DNA of 64,000 bases from Bradyrhizobium ottawaense (GCF_002278135.3 NZ_CP029425.2:8525153-8589152); one strand, 5' to 3'. Positions 44,883 to 53,817 are shown, counted from the first letter of the stretch. Made by a program: numbers and translations. The notes: generated from the letters alone by a model not told the origin.

Positions 44883-44937
44883 GTCGTCCGCTGGCGCGCG
44901 CCGCGCGTCCTCATGAGATGGTGGATTTTCGCGCTCG

Positions 44938-45474
44938 CTAACGCGACAAGCGCTTCGCGAGGTGGACCGACTGCCAATCTCCCAGTCCGGTATCCCTGAA
45001 ACCTGCTTTCTTCGCCAGGCCGCGCATCTCGGCATTCGTCCGGGCCGTCTCGGCGGCGATCATCTCGTGGCCGAGATCGACCGCGCGCGTCTCCATCGCC
45101 GTCATCATCCGAAGGCCAAGGCCCATGCGCTGGAAGGCATCGGCGACCGAGATGGCAAATTCGCCGTACCGAACGGCCGCGTCATAGGCGTATCGCGCTT
45201 CGCCGATGATCCGGCCGTGGCCCTCCTGCCTGAGTTCGGCGAGCAAGGTGAAGTGGTCGAGGCGATCGGACTTGGCGACGCATTCGGCCGCGACCAGGGA
45301 GAGATCGGTTCGCGCGCCCATGAAGCGCTTGCTACGCGATGTCGTGGAAAGGCCGGTGAAATAGACCGAGAGGCTCTCGACATCGGATTCGCTGGCGGTC
45401 CTGATGCAGACCATGCCCTTCGTTTCGGCCAGTTCGACCGGCTCGATGACGGCTCCCGGAAACGGCTGTGACAT
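44938..45474 (-). CDS. GNAT-family N-acetyltransferase
   Basis: 178 residues with a GNAT core: GRIIGEARYAY, EFAISVADAFQRMGLGLRMMTAME (acetyl-CoA pyrophosphate loop; reads QRMGLG, close to the Q/RxxGxG/A consensus) and a C-terminal NAEMRGLAKKAGFRD block. The N-terminal segment with VRIRTA-like start and SKRFMG is often seen in GNATs fused to acyl-CoA synthetase in other proteins. Substrate unknown. Same strand as uppS but with 120 bp between, so likely independent. Confidence 0.85.
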   Translation of the reverse strand: MSQPFPGAVIEPVELAETKGMVCIRTASESDVESLSVYFTGLSTTSRSKRFMGARTDLSLVAAECVAKSDRLDHFTLLAELRQEGHGRIIGEARYAYDAAVRYGEFAISVADAFQRMGLGLRMMTAMETRAVDLGHEMIAAETARTNAEMRGLAKKAGFRDTGLGDWQSVHLAKRLSR

Positions 45475-45596
45475 GCGTGATGCTTTCGGCAGGTTGCTGG
45501 GACTTGCAGACCTAGCCGAGGCCGCGCGCCGTCCGCTTGGACGGAGCTGCCAATCATGCGGATGAAAACGAACAGCTCGTTTTCATGTGCCGCGCG

Positions 45597-46337
45597 TCAC
45601 ACACGGGAGAGCGAAGGCACCTCCTCGGGCACGATCGCCTGAAGGCCGCCGAAGCGGCGCTCGCGGCCGTGGAAGGAGGCCAAGGCGGCGGCGAGATCGC
45701 TCGCGTCGAATTCGGGCCACATCCGCTCGGTGAAGTGCAGCTCGGCATAGGCGCCTTCCCAGAGCAGGAAGTCCGACAGCCGCTTCTCGCCCGAGGTGCG
45801 GATGATGAGATCGACGTCGCGCAAGCCGGCTTCGCCGGTGACGAGCTGCGAGAAGGCTTCGCGGGTAAGGCTCGTCAGCGCGGCCGCCTTCGCCGCGGCA
45901 TTGAGGATGGCGTCGCGCGCGGAATAGTCGACGGCGATACGCAGGTGCAGCGTCGAGCCTTCAGCGGTCGTCTCTTCGGCGCGCGTGATCGCGTTGGCGA
46001 TGCCGTCAGGCAACCGGTCGCGGCGGCCGATCACGGTGAGGCGCACGCCGTTCTTGACCAGGCTCTGCACCTCGTGGGCGAGATAGAAGCGCAGCAATGT
46101 CATCAGCGCCGCGACCTCGGCCTTTGGTCTCCGCCAATTGTCGGTGGAGAAGGCATAGAGCGTCAGGGTGCCGATGCCCTGTTTTGGCGCGGCCTCGACG
46201 ATGCGGCGGATGGCCTCGACGCCGGCCTCGTGGCCGCGCACGCGCGACAGGCCACGCCGCGTCGCCCATCGTCCGTTGCCATCCATGATGATGCCGACAT
46301 GAAGCTTCTCGTTGCGGGACGCAAGGTCACTTTGCAT
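45597..46337 (-). CDS. Isoprenyl transferase, UppS family (second-type copy)
   Basis: 246 residues of the cis-prenyltransferase family. Catalytic MDGNGRWA (Asp19) with RGHxxG-like VRGHEAG, YAFSTDNW and RTSGEKRLSDFLLWEGAYAELHF are present. The last motif normally reads SNFLLWQ; here Asp replaces Asn and Glu replaces Gln, and the gene is not in the frr-cdsA-dxr cell-wall operon, so it is probably a paralogue with a special product or chain length. ATG at 46337 with CCGGAG 8 nt upstream. It is third in an operon behind a membrane protein and a winged-helix regulator. Confidence 0.88.
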   Translation of the reverse strand: MQSDLASRNEKLHVGIIMDGNGRWATRRGLSRVRGHEAGVEAIRRIVEAAPKQGIGTLTLYAFSTDNWRRPKAEVAALMTLLRFYLAHEVQSLVKNGVRLTVIGRRDRLPDGIANAITRAEETTAEGSTLHLRIAVDYSARDAILNAAAKAAALTSLTREAFSQLVTGEAGLRDVDLIIRTSGEKRLSDFLLWEGAYAELHFTERMWPEFDASDLAAALASFHGRERRFGGLQAIVPEEVPSLSRV

Positions 46338-46368
46338 TGCAAAGTCTCCGGTCAAAAAGGGGGGAAGA

Positions 46369-46743
46369 TCAGGTCGAGACGATACCGAGGCGGCCGAGCG
46401 GCGGCGCCTCGCGGCCGGCGGCTTTCGCGGCGTCGCGCACCAGGCGCTCGAGCACGGCGAGATAGTCGAGGAAACGGCGGCGCCCGGTCTTGGTGAGGCG
46501 GCAGGTGGTGTGCGGGCGGTTGCCCTCGTAGCCCTTGGTCACCTCGACGAGGCCGGCCTCCTGCAGAACGCTGAGATGCCGGCTGAGATTGCCGTCGGTG
46601 AGGCCGCAGAGCTGTTTAAGGTCGGCGAATGCCAGCCCCTTGGGATGCGCCATCAACGAGGTCAGAAGCCCGAGCCTCGCCTTCTCGTGGATCACGCGGT
46701 CGAGCCCTTCATAGGAGAAGGGCGCGCTGTCAGTCTTCGACAT
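46369..46743 (-). CDS. Winged-helix transcriptional regulator (ArsR/MarR-like)
   Basis: 124 residues. Winged helix: RLGLLTSLMAHPKGLAFADLKQLCGLTDGNLSRHLSVLQEAGLVEV, with wing GNRPHTTCRLTKTGRRRF. This is the PF13601-type winged-helix DNA-binding domain often encoded beside an integral membrane protein. The start at 46743 lies inside the upstream gene (14-bp overlap), preceded by CCGGAG; ATGs at 46746 and 46764 are alternatives. It probably represses its own operon. Confidence 0.88.
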   Translation of the reverse strand: MSKTDSAPFSYEGLDRVIHEKARLGLLTSLMAHPKGLAFADLKQLCGLTDGNLSRHLSVLQEAGLVEVTKGYEGNRPHTTCRLTKTGRRRFLDYLAVLERLVRDAAKAAGREAPPLGRLGIVST

Positions 46744-47347
46744 CATGGTCTCCGGATGCGACATAGAGAATGCCCGCCATCACCGACTGCCCGATCACGA
46801 AGGGCAGGCCCATGGTCCACGGCGACAACGTGTGCGTCTGGCTCGCGAGCACCACCACGGCGAAGCCGGACACGAAATACCAGGCACCGGCGAGCGCAAC
46901 GGTGCGCGGCAGCGAGCGGACGGAAGCGAAAATGCCGAGCGATACCAGGATCTGCCACAGGCCCGGGAGCAGCCAAAGCGTCTCGCCCGCGAACTTCCAC
47001 ATCACCACCGCGAGCAGCACGCCGGCAACGCCTGCCGGCAGGAACTGCTCGACCGCCTGGTGGATCATCGCGTCGGCCAGACCCGAATGATGGCGGTGCG
47101 AACGCGCACGCATCTCGATCCCGATGATCAGGCCGGACAGCGCGGCGGCTATGAACCAGCCGAGGAAAAAGCCGAGCGGCTCGCCGGTGGGATCGCCCAA
47201 CAGCCAGAATTGCAGGATCGCGGTGAGTAGCGCGACAGCGCCGGTCGCTGCCATCGTTGCCGGGCCATAGCCGCGGAACGCCGTACCAGCCGCAATCTGG
47301 CTGCGAATCGCCACGATGTCGGCCAGTGCCTTGTCGAGATCGCGCAT
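46730..47347 (-). CDS. Integral membrane protein paired with winged-helix regulator
   Basis: 205 residues with about five or six membrane helices after a short N-terminal DLDKALADIVAIRSQIAAG helix. A long HRHHSG-containing loop separates the second and third helices. I recognise only that such proteins are commonly encoded immediately upstream of PF13601-type regulators. The first gene of a three-gene leftward operon with the regulator and uppS-like gene. Function unknown; a membrane-stress or lipid-related role would fit the prenyltransferase. ATG 47347 used, TTG 47353 possible. Confidence 0.78.
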   Translation of the reverse strand: MRDLDKALADIVAIRSQIAAGTAFRGYGPATMAATGAVALLTAILQFWLLGDPTGEPLGFFLGWFIAAALSGLIIGIEMRARSHRHHSGLADAMIHQAVEQFLPAGVAGVLLAVVMWKFAGETLWLLPGLWQILVSLGIFASVRSLPRTVALAGAWYFVSGFAVVVLASQTHTLSPWTMGLPFVIGQSVMAGILYVASGDHDVED

Positions 47348-47548
47348 TGGCAACGGCAGAACCTCGCTTCGCCCGTGTCTCCGGGATTGCTCGTCCCGTT
47401 ACTTTGTGATGCAAAGTATATGGCATCGCAAAGCAAACGCAAGCTCGAAAGTTGCTGCAAGAGGATACCGCCGGCCCAGACAACTGCCGGTTGCGCATCC
47501 CCTACTCCCGTAGATAAGATGCGGTCCAAAAGCGTCCCGGGGGCTGGT

Positions 47549-48796
47549 ATGTGGCTTAAGTCATTAATTCTCGGATCTTTATTGCAAATTGGTATCGCCG
47601 GAGCCGCGAATGCGGCGGGCCCGTTCGGCAGCGTCAATGTCGGCAATTGGATCGGCGGCGCCTTCAGCAACGACCAGACCGGCGCCTTCTCCCATTGCGC
47701 CGCGACGACGCCTTACCTCAACGGCGTTATCCTGGTGGTCGGCTACAACGCTGTCGGCACCTGGTCGCTCGCCTTTGCGAGTCCCAGCTACCGCTTCAAG
47801 CAAGGTGAGAACGCCGCGATCGATGTCATCTTCGACGGACAGGAGCAGGCGAGGCTGTTCGCCACGGCGTATCAGTCCAACATGCTCACGGCCATCATGC
47901 CACTCAATGTCGTGCGCACGTTCCAGAAGGCGAGCCTGATGGTCGCAACGGCCGGCCGCGCCGTCCTGAATTTCGACCTGACCTCGACCGGGCCGGTCAT
48001 CGCGGCGTTGGCCAATTGCGTGACGAAGGTGAAAGCCGACGGGCTCGACAAGGCCGGCGACTTCACCAAGGGTGCGGCCAGGCCGGCCGCCACGGCGGAG
48101 AAGCAGCCATCGCCGCCGGCGGGCAGCAAAGTCGCCAGGGCCAAGACCGGCACCGGCTTCGTGGTGAGCGCGAACGGTCACATCGTCACCAACCATCATG
48201 TGATCGACGGCTGCGTCGGCGACATCAAGGGCAATCTCACCGGTGAGGTCTCGATGGTGCTGCGCGTCGTGTCGAGCGACGCAAGCAACGACCTCGCTCT
48301 CCTGCAGGCGTCATCGACGACGACATTCAAGGACTTTGCGCGGATTCGCGACCGCTCGATCCGCTCCGGCGATTCCGTCATCGTCATCGGCTTTCCGTTC
48401 CATGGCTTGCTCTCGTCGGACTTCACCGTGACGACCGGCATCGCGAGCTCGCTCAGCGGCATGCGCAACGATACGCGCTTTCTGCAGATCAGCGCGCCGG
48501 TGCAGCCCGGCAATAGCGGCGGCCCGCTGTTCGACACCACCGGTCAGATCGTGGGCGTGGTCACCGCAAAGATCCCGGCGTTGCGCATCGCCGCCGCGAC
48601 CGGCAACATTCCGGAGAATATCAACTTCGCCATCAAGACGGGTGCGCTGCGCGACTTTCTCGACAATTCCGTGGTGCCCTACCAGACGGCCGAGCCGAAG
48701 GGTGAGCTCAAGACCACCGACATCGCCGGAAACGCCAGGCCGTACACGATGCTGATCTCGTGCAACGCGACGGAGCAGGCGGAAGCGAAGCGATAG
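47549..48796 (+). CDS. Secreted trypsin-like serine protease with N-terminal accessory domain
   Basis: 415 residues. Signal peptide (MWLKSLILGSLLQIGIAGAANA), a 150-residue N-terminal domain of unknown type, a Pro/Ala linker, then a trypsin/HtrA-like protease domain with an intact triad: His217 (TNHHVIDG), Asp248 (SNDLALLQ) and Ser323 (QPGNSGGPLF). No PDZ domain follows, so it is not DegP-like. Expected in the periplasm. ATG at 47519 (10 residues longer) is an alternative start. Divergent from the membrane protein gene. Confidence 0.86.
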   Translation: MWLKSLILGSLLQIGIAGAANAAGPFGSVNVGNWIGGAFSNDQTGAFSHCAATTPYLNGVILVVGYNAVGTWSLAFASPSYRFKQGENAAIDVIFDGQEQARLFATAYQSNMLTAIMPLNVVRTFQKASLMVATAGRAVLNFDLTSTGPVIAALANCVTKVKADGLDKAGDFTKGAARPAATAEKQPSPPAGSKVARAKTGTGFVVSANGHIVTNHHVIDGCVGDIKGNLTGEVSMVLRVVSSDASNDLALLQASSTTTFKDFARIRDRSIRSGDSVIVIGFPFHGLLSSDFTVTTGIASSLSGMRNDTRFLQISAPVQPGNSGGPLFDTTGQIVGVVTAKIPALRIAAATGNIPENINFAIKTGALRDFLDNSVVPYQTAEPKGELKTTDIAGNARPYTMLISCNATEQAEAKR

Positions 48797-48810
48797 CGGC
48801 GCGAGCCGTC

Positions 48811-48839
48811 GCCCGGATGGAGCGCAACGAAATCCGGGC
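48811..48839. terminator. GCCCGGAT/ATCCGGGC hairpin between convergent genes
   Basis: Perfect 8-bp stem (48811-48818 and 48832-48839) with a 13-nt loop, between the protease stop and the stop of the convergent DUF3551 gene. The GGATGGAGCGCAACGAAATCC form is a recurring small palindrome in this genus and could terminate in both directions, though it lacks a T-tract. Confidence 0.5.
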
Positions 48840-48857
48840 TACGAAGTCAGTCGATCC

Positions 48858-49136
48858 TCAATACGGAGCAACAGGCCGCACGCGCCGCGGCGGACGCGGT
48901 TGCGGCGGCTGCCCTTGGCCGTAGGCGAAGCGCGGATTGCGATCGCAGTACAAGAGCCGGCCGGACACGCTGGCCTGGCATTGTTCATAGCTGCTGTAGG
49001 TGCATTCGCCGGGATAATCAAATTCGCCGCCCTGGGCGCACCATGGATAGTCGCGCGCGGCCGCGGGCGTGACGGTGGCGAAGCCGGCCAGGACCGCCGC
49101 ACTGAACGTCAGCAGCACCAATTGCGTCTTGCGCAT
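48858..49136 (-). CDS. DUF3551 family small exported protein
   Basis: 92 residues: signal peptide (about 1-27, ending AAARDYPWC), then a Cys-rich mature part with the DUF3551 pattern YPWCAQGGEF...CTYSSYEQCQASVSGRLLYCDRNP. Four Cys could form two disulfides in the periplasm. The C-terminus is Pro/Arg-rich. The family is widespread and multi-copy in Bradyrhizobium, function unknown. Confidence 0.9.
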   Translation of the reverse strand: MRKTQLVLLTFSAAVLAGFATVTPAAARDYPWCAQGGEFDYPGECTYSSYEQCQASVSGRLLYCDRNPRFAYGQGQPPQPRPPRRVRPVAPY

Positions 49137-49233
49137 GATCCAACTCCTCTCTAGCTGGCCCGAGATACGGCGCCATCCCTTATCAGGTTTCGCAGCGCCG
49201 TTTTATTCCAGATCAACGAAACAAAGCACGCAA

Positions 49234-49261
49234 GAAAAAAGCCCTGCCGGACGGCAGGGCT
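49234..49261 (-). terminator. Rho-independent terminator of the tctC-like gene
   Basis: AGCCCTGCCG (49240-49249) pairs with CGGCAGGGCT (49252-49261). On the minus strand the hairpin is followed by TTTTTT (plus 49235-49240). It lies 25 bp past the stop of the leftward gene. Confidence 0.88.
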
Positions 49262-49285
49262 CCTATCCTCACGATCACAAGACCG

Positions 49286-50260
49286 CTACTCGACCTTCAG
49301 GCCGGCGAACTCGACGACCTTCTTCCACTTCTCGGTCTCGGCCTTGATCTCCTCGCCGAACGCCTCGGGCGTCTGCGCCCGCGGCTCGCCGCCGAGCTCG
49401 ACCAGACGCTTGGCCATGTCGGGCTCCTTGATCACCGCGTTGACCTCGGCGTTGAGCTTGGCGATGATTTCCTTCGGCGTGTTCTTCGGCGCGCCCATGC
49501 CGAACAGTGCGCTGGCCTCATAGCCCTTGACGGTGTCTGCGATCGGCTGCACGTCAGGCAGCTGCGGCGAGCGTTCCGTGGTGGTGACGCCGATGGCGCG
49601 GAGCGAGCCGGAGCGGATGTGCTGGATGATCGAGGGCATGTTGTCGAAGATCACCTGCACCTGGCCGGCGAGCATGTCGGTGATCGCGGGCGCCGCGCCG
49701 CGATAGGGCACGTGCTGCATCTTGCAGCCGGTCATGGCCATGAACATCTCGCCGGACAGATGCACCGAGGTGCCGTTGCCGGACGAGGCCATGTTGACCT
49801 TGCCGGGATTGGCCTTCACGTATTCGATGAACTCGGCGACGTTCTTGGCCGGCACGTCCTTGTTGACGGTCATCACGTTCGGCACGCGCTGGAACGAGGC
49901 GACCGGCGCGATGTCGCGCACGAAGTTGAACTTCAGATTGGTGTAGAGCGAGGCGTTGATGTAGTTGGCCGGATTGACCAGTTGCAGCGTGTAGCCGTCG
50001 GCCTCGGCATTGACGACCGATTCGGTGGCGATATTGTTGCCGGCACCCGGCTTGTTCTCGATCACGAATTGCTGGCCGAGCTTTTCCGACAGGCGCTGGC
50101 CGATCAGCCGCGCCAGGATGTCGGTGGCCCCGCCCGGCGGATAGCCGACCACCCATTTCACCGGGCGGGCCGGATAATCGGCGGCAAGGGCCTTCGACAG
50201 CGGGGTGGCTGCAAGCGGACTGGCGGCGAGCAGGCCCAGCGCGGTACGGCGAGTGATCAT
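49286..50260 (-). CDS. Tripartite tricarboxylate transporter (TctC/Bug) solute-binding protein
   Basis: 324 residues: signal peptide with twin Arg (MITRRTALGLLAASPLAATPLSKALAA), then the Bug fold (YPARPVKWVVGYPPGGATDILARLIGQ, the carboxylate-binding loop with VVENKPGAGNN-like IENKPGAGNN, and MQHVPYRGAAPAITDMLAGQV). Periplasmic receptor for carboxylates; the membrane subunits TctA/TctB are not nearby, as is common for orphan Bug proteins. The ATG at 50260 is chosen by the signal sequence. A clear terminator follows. Confidence 0.92.
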   Translation of the reverse strand: MITRRTALGLLAASPLAATPLSKALAADYPARPVKWVVGYPPGGATDILARLIGQRLSEKLGQQFVIENKPGAGNNIATESVVNAEADGYTLQLVNPANYINASLYTNLKFNFVRDIAPVASFQRVPNVMTVNKDVPAKNVAEFIEYVKANPGKVNMASSGNGTSVHLSGEMFMAMTGCKMQHVPYRGAAPAITDMLAGQVQVIFDNMPSIIQHIRSGSLRAIGVTTTERSPQLPDVQPIADTVKGYEASALFGMGAPKNTPKEIIAKLNAEVNAVIKEPDMAKRLVELGGEPRAQTPEAFGEEIKAETEKWKKVVEFAGLKVE

Positions 50261-50385
50261 CTCAAGGGTTCTCCCAACGTGTTGTTCTTGAAGCCAGATA
50301 GCTTGAAGCCGGCGTCCGCGAGGTTGTAACAAAGCTTGCCGCAGGCGCAAAGTGGGCGGGGCGCATCGCGACGAAAGGATAAGGC

Positions 50386-50796
50386 ATGGTCGTCAAGGTC
50401 GAAGCCCTCGATCATCTCGTGATCAACGTCGCCGACGTCGCGGCCACCGCGGAGTGGTACGGCAAGATTCTCGGCATGGAAGTCAAGGTGTTCGACCCCG
50501 GCGGCGGCAAAGCGCCGCGGACTTCGCTGGTCTTTGGTAACCAGAAGATCAACGTCCGGCCGCGCGATGCCGACAAGGTGGAGTGGTTCACCGCGGACCA
50601 CCAGACCGCCGGAAGCGAGGATCTCTGCTTCCTCACCTCCGCCACGCCCAATGAGGTGGTGGCGCATTTGCAGGCACACGGCGTCGCGATCGAGGAAGGC
50701 CCGGTTCCCAAGCAGGGCGCGCGCGGCACGCTGCGCTCGGTCTATTGCCGGGATCCGGACGGCAGCCTGATCGAGATTTCGTCGTACGAGGATTGA
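50386..50796 (+). CDS. VOC family (glyoxalase/dioxygenase-like) protein
   Basis: 136 residues. Two beta-alpha-beta-beta-beta modules: ALDHLVINVADVAATAEWYGKILGMEV at the N-terminus and RSVYCRDPDGSLIEISSYED at the C-terminus give a metal-binding His and Glu pair. Typical single-domain VOC, functioning as a dimer. AAAGGAT upstream of the ATG. Divergent from the TctC gene. Substrate unknown. Confidence 0.88.
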   Translation: MVVKVEALDHLVINVADVAATAEWYGKILGMEVKVFDPGGGKAPRTSLVFGNQKINVRPRDADKVEWFTADHQTAGSEDLCFLTSATPNEVVAHLQAHGVAIEEGPVPKQGARGTLRSVYCRDPDGSLIEISSYED

Positions 50797-50828
50797 GAGG
50801 GGGTGGGCTCGCTGCCCGCCCCAAACAC

Positions 50829-50915
50829 CGTCATTGCGAGGAGCTCTTGCGACGAGGCAATCCAGACCGCCCCCGCGGAGACGGACTGGATTGCTTCGCT
50901 GCGCTCGCAATGACG
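50829..50915. repeat. Palindromic intergenic repeat, family E (CGTCATTGCGAGGAGC)
   Basis: CGTCATTGCGAGGAGC on the left and GCTCGCAATGACG on the right, with inner CAATCCAGACC / GGACTGGATTGCTTCG arms. It lies 32 bp after the VOC stop. The CATTGCGAGGAGC/GCTCGCAATGACG word pair is a very common dispersed repeat in Bradyrhizobium genomes. Confidence 0.87.
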
Positions 50916-51033
50916 GGGAGAGAGCGTGCATTTCCGCGTCCCCGCGGATCTTCTCGCCGCGCCGTCCGGTGGCAGGAAGACGCAATCATCAAAAGGCAGC
51001 CGCCATCAAGATGCAGGCTGCACGGGAGGAATC

Positions 51034-52614
51034 ATGTCGCTTCAACAGACCCCAGCCGGAATCGTCGGCCCATTCGACGGGCTCGACGTGCCCTGGCTCT
51101 TGAGGATGCGTGCCGAGGTCCGGCGTGATCATCCGTTCCTGATCTGGGCGCCGTTCGATGCGCCGGCGCGGCGCTGGAGCTATGGCGAATTTCACGAGCG
51201 GGTCGGCGCGCTCGCGGCAGGGCTGGCACGGCGCGGCGTGAAGCCGGGCGAATATGTGCTCATTCATCTCGACAATTGTATCGAGGCGCTGCTGGCCTGG
51301 TTTGCCTGTGTCGAGCTAGGGGCCATCGCGGTCACCACCAACACGCGCTCGGCGCCGGCCGAGATCGCGTATTTCGCCGATCATTGCGGCGCGGTCGCCG
51401 CGATCACGCAGCCGGCCTATGCGGAGATCGTCGCGCAGAATTGCCGCAACATAAGCTGGATGGCGGTGATCTCGCACGATGCAGGGGCGGCGCCGGCGCT
51501 AGGCGTCTCGCGGGGCGACAGTTTTGAATCCCTGTTCGCCGACAGCGCCGACCGCCCCAGGCGCGCGGCCGATCCGCTGGCGCCGTGCAGCGTGCAGTAC
51601 ACCTCGGGCACGACCTCGCGCCCCAAGGCGGTGCTGTGGACCCACGCCAACGCGCTGTGGGGCGCGAAGATCAACGCCGCGCACGAGGACCTGCACGCAA
51701 GCGACGTGCACCAGACCTATCTGCCGCTGTTCCACACCAATGCCCTCGCCTACTCCATGCTGGCGACGCTGTGGGTCGGCGCCACCTGCGTGATTCAGCC
51801 GCGCTTCTCGGCGAGCCGGTTCTGGAGCGTCGCGCGCGAGCACGGCGCGACATGGACCTCGACGATTCCGTTCTGCATGAAAGCGCTGCTCGAGCAGGAG
51901 ATCCCGAGGGATCACAAATTCCGCCTGTGGGGCACTGCGATCAACGAACCGCCGGCCTTCGCGGCGTTCGGCGTCAAGGTCATCGGCTGGTGGGGCATGA
52001 CCGAGACCATCACCCACGGCATCGTCGGTGAAGTCGACCAGCCCAACATACCCATGTCGATCGGCCGCGCCGCGCCGGAATATGAAATCCGCATCACCGG
52101 CGACGACGGCCGGCCGACCGAGGTCGGCGACACCGGCAATCTCGCGATCAAGGGCATCCCCGGCCTGTCGCTGTTCGCCGAATATCTGCACAACGAGAAT
52201 GCGACGCGCGAGAGTTTTGACGCGCACGGCTTCTTCCTCACCGGCGACCGCGTCGAGCGGCTCGCGAACGGCTACATCAAGTTCGGCGACCGCGCCAAGG
52301 ACATGCTGAAGGTCGGCGGCGAGAACGTCGCGGCCTCCGAGATCGAGCAGGTGATCGCCCTGGTGCCGGGCGTGCGCGAGGCGGCTGTCGTGGCCAAGTC
52401 GCATCCGATGCTGGACGAAGTGCCTGTGGTCTTCATCATCCCGCAAGGCGGTGTCGCCGGTGCTGCGGCTGATCTGCACGAGCGCGTGATGGAAGCCTGC
52501 CGCAAAGGCCTCGCCGACTTCAAGCTGCCGCGCGAGATCAGGTTCGTCGACGACATGCCGCGCTCGACACTGGAGAAGGTGGCGAAGGCGGAGCTGCGGA
52601 AGATGGTGGGGTGA
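51034..52614 (+). CDS. ATP-dependent acyl-CoA synthetase (AMP-binding)
   Basis: 526 residues of the ANL superfamily. The P-loop reads YTSGTTSRPKAV (Ser in place of the usual Gly after TT), then GWWGMTET (A5), TGDRVERL (A7), GRAKD-like GDRAKDMLKVGGENVAASEIE hinge, and the C-terminal catalytic Lys in STLEKVAKAELR. It activates a carboxylic acid to an acyl-CoA through acyl-AMP; crotonobetaine/carnitine-CoA ligase-like proteins resemble it. ATG at 51034 with GGGAGGA 4 nt upstream. A VOC gene precedes it and a family E repeat separates them. Confidence 0.91.
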   Translation: MSLQQTPAGIVGPFDGLDVPWLLRMRAEVRRDHPFLIWAPFDAPARRWSYGEFHERVGALAAGLARRGVKPGEYVLIHLDNCIEALLAWFACVELGAIAVTTNTRSAPAEIAYFADHCGAVAAITQPAYAEIVAQNCRNISWMAVISHDAGAAPALGVSRGDSFESLFADSADRPRRAADPLAPCSVQYTSGTTSRPKAVLWTHANALWGAKINAAHEDLHASDVHQTYLPLFHTNALAYSMLATLWVGATCVIQPRFSASRFWSVAREHGATWTSTIPFCMKALLEQEIPRDHKFRLWGTAINEPPAFAAFGVKVIGWWGMTETITHGIVGEVDQPNIPMSIGRAAPEYEIRITGDDGRPTEVGDTGNLAIKGIPGLSLFAEYLHNENATRESFDAHGFFLTGDRVERLANGYIKFGDRAKDMLKVGGENVAASEIEQVIALVPGVREAAVVAKSHPMLDEVPVVFIIPQGGVAGAAADLHERVMEACRKGLADFKLPREIRFVDDMPRSTLEKVAKAELRKMVG

Positions 52615-52620
52615 GGACGG

Positions 52621-52716
52621 TGCCGTAGGGTGGGTTAGCGAAGCGTAACCCACCACTTCTGTCTCTGCGGATACTAAAGAGGTGGGTTACGCCTTCGGCT
52701 AACCCACCCTACGGCA
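52621..52716. repeat. Palindromic intergenic repeat, family B variant
   Basis: TGCCGTAGGGTGGGTTAGCG on the left and GGCTAACCCACCCTACGGCA on the right form an extended inverted repeat with nested CGTAACCCACC / GGTGGGTTACG arms. It occupies exactly the gap between the acyl-CoA ligase stop and the HD-GYP stop. Confidence 0.9.
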
Positions 52717-52722
52717 TCTCGC

Positions 52723-53817
52723 CTAAAACGACCCCAGCGCCACGGGCCTGAACGCCTGCAGCAGCTGCTGATCGAGCTTGCCGCCCATGCCTTCCATCAT
52801 CCCGAACGCACGGGAATGCGTGAAGGGCATGCGGTAGGCGCGTTTCTCGACCAGCGCGGCGTAGATGTCGACGATCGTCGTCAGACGGACGATGTCGCTG
52901 ATCTGGTTCGACGACAGGCCGTTCGGATAACCTGAGCCGTCGAGGAATTCGTGGTGATGCAGCACGACGTCGAGCATCTCCGGCGGGAACCCGCCTTGGG
53001 CTGCGAGCGCGTCATAGCCGCGGCGCGGATGCTGGCGGACCTCGGCCATCTCATCGTCGGAGAGCTTGCCGGGCTTGTCGAGCAGCGCGGAGGGAACGAA
53101 GGCCTTGCCGACATCGTGCAGCAGCGCGGCGCGGGTCAGGCGGCGCTGGTCGTCCTCGCGCATGCCGAGGTGCTGCGCGAAGGAGACGGCGAAGCCGGTG
53201 ACGAACAGGCAGTGCCGGTAGCTGCCGACATGGTGGCAGCCCACCGTGGTGAGCCATTCGCGCAGCGAGGAATGCTTGATCGCCTTCAGGATCTTGCTCT
53301 CGGCGGCGATCACGTCGTCGAAGGTCAGGGGCACGCCGAGCGGCAGCTTCTCGAACATCTTCGCCAGCACCGCGTGCGCCGCCTCGACGCCGCGGTTGAG
53401 CGTCTTGCCGCGGTCGGTCGCGTCATAGGCGGCGGTGTCCGGGAAGGCTGCGCGGATGCGCTGAAGGATGGCGTCGGCCTGGAGCGGCCGCGAGATCGTG
53501 TCGGTGGCGCCCAGCGCCCAGGCCTGCATGGTGCCGTGATGCAGGGCATCGGCGAGCACGAACAGCCGCGGCATCGAACGATAGGCATCGCCGCGCAGCT
53601 TGTTGCGCACGCGCTGCACGCTTTCGGGGGAGCGCAGGTTGATATCGACCACGAGGCCGGAGAGATCGCGCGAGGGCTGCTCGGGAATCCCCTGCGTCGT
53701 CACCGTCGAGACATCGCCGACCGCCTTCAGGATGCTGGCGAGCTCGGTGCTCTCGTCGCTCCGGTCGGAGGCGAGCAGAAGCCGGCGTTTGGCGGCGGTT
53801 TTGGCTGAGGCGTTCAT
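52723..53817 (-). CDS. HD-GYP c-di-GMP phosphodiesterase with receiver-like N-terminus
   Basis: 364 residues. The first 130 residues have a response-regulator-like fold with an acidic residue (Asp58, VVDINL) at the phosphorylation position but without an obvious acidic pair, so it may be a pseudo-receiver. The HD-GYP domain is intact: LLHDVGK (His234-Asp235), HPRRGYDAL, HHHEFLDGSGYPNGL (GSGYP 294-298). It should linearise c-di-GMP to pGpG or GMP. Fourth c-di-GMP protein in the window. Confidence 0.9.
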   Translation of the reverse strand: MNASAKTAAKRRLLLASDRSDESTELASILKAVGDVSTVTTQGIPEQPSRDLSGLVVDINLRSPESVQRVRNKLRGDAYRSMPRLFVLADALHHGTMQAWALGATDTISRPLQADAILQRIRAAFPDTAAYDATDRGKTLNRGVEAAHAVLAKMFEKLPLGVPLTFDDVIAAESKILKAIKHSSLREWLTTVGCHHVGSYRHCLFVTGFAVSFAQHLGMREDDQRRLTRAALLHDVGKAFVPSALLDKPGKLSDDEMAEVRQHPRRGYDALAAQGGFPPEMLDVVLHHHEFLDGSGYPNGLSSNQISDIVRLTTIVDIYAALVEKRAYRMPFTHSRAFGMMEGMGGKLDQQLLQAFRPVALGSF

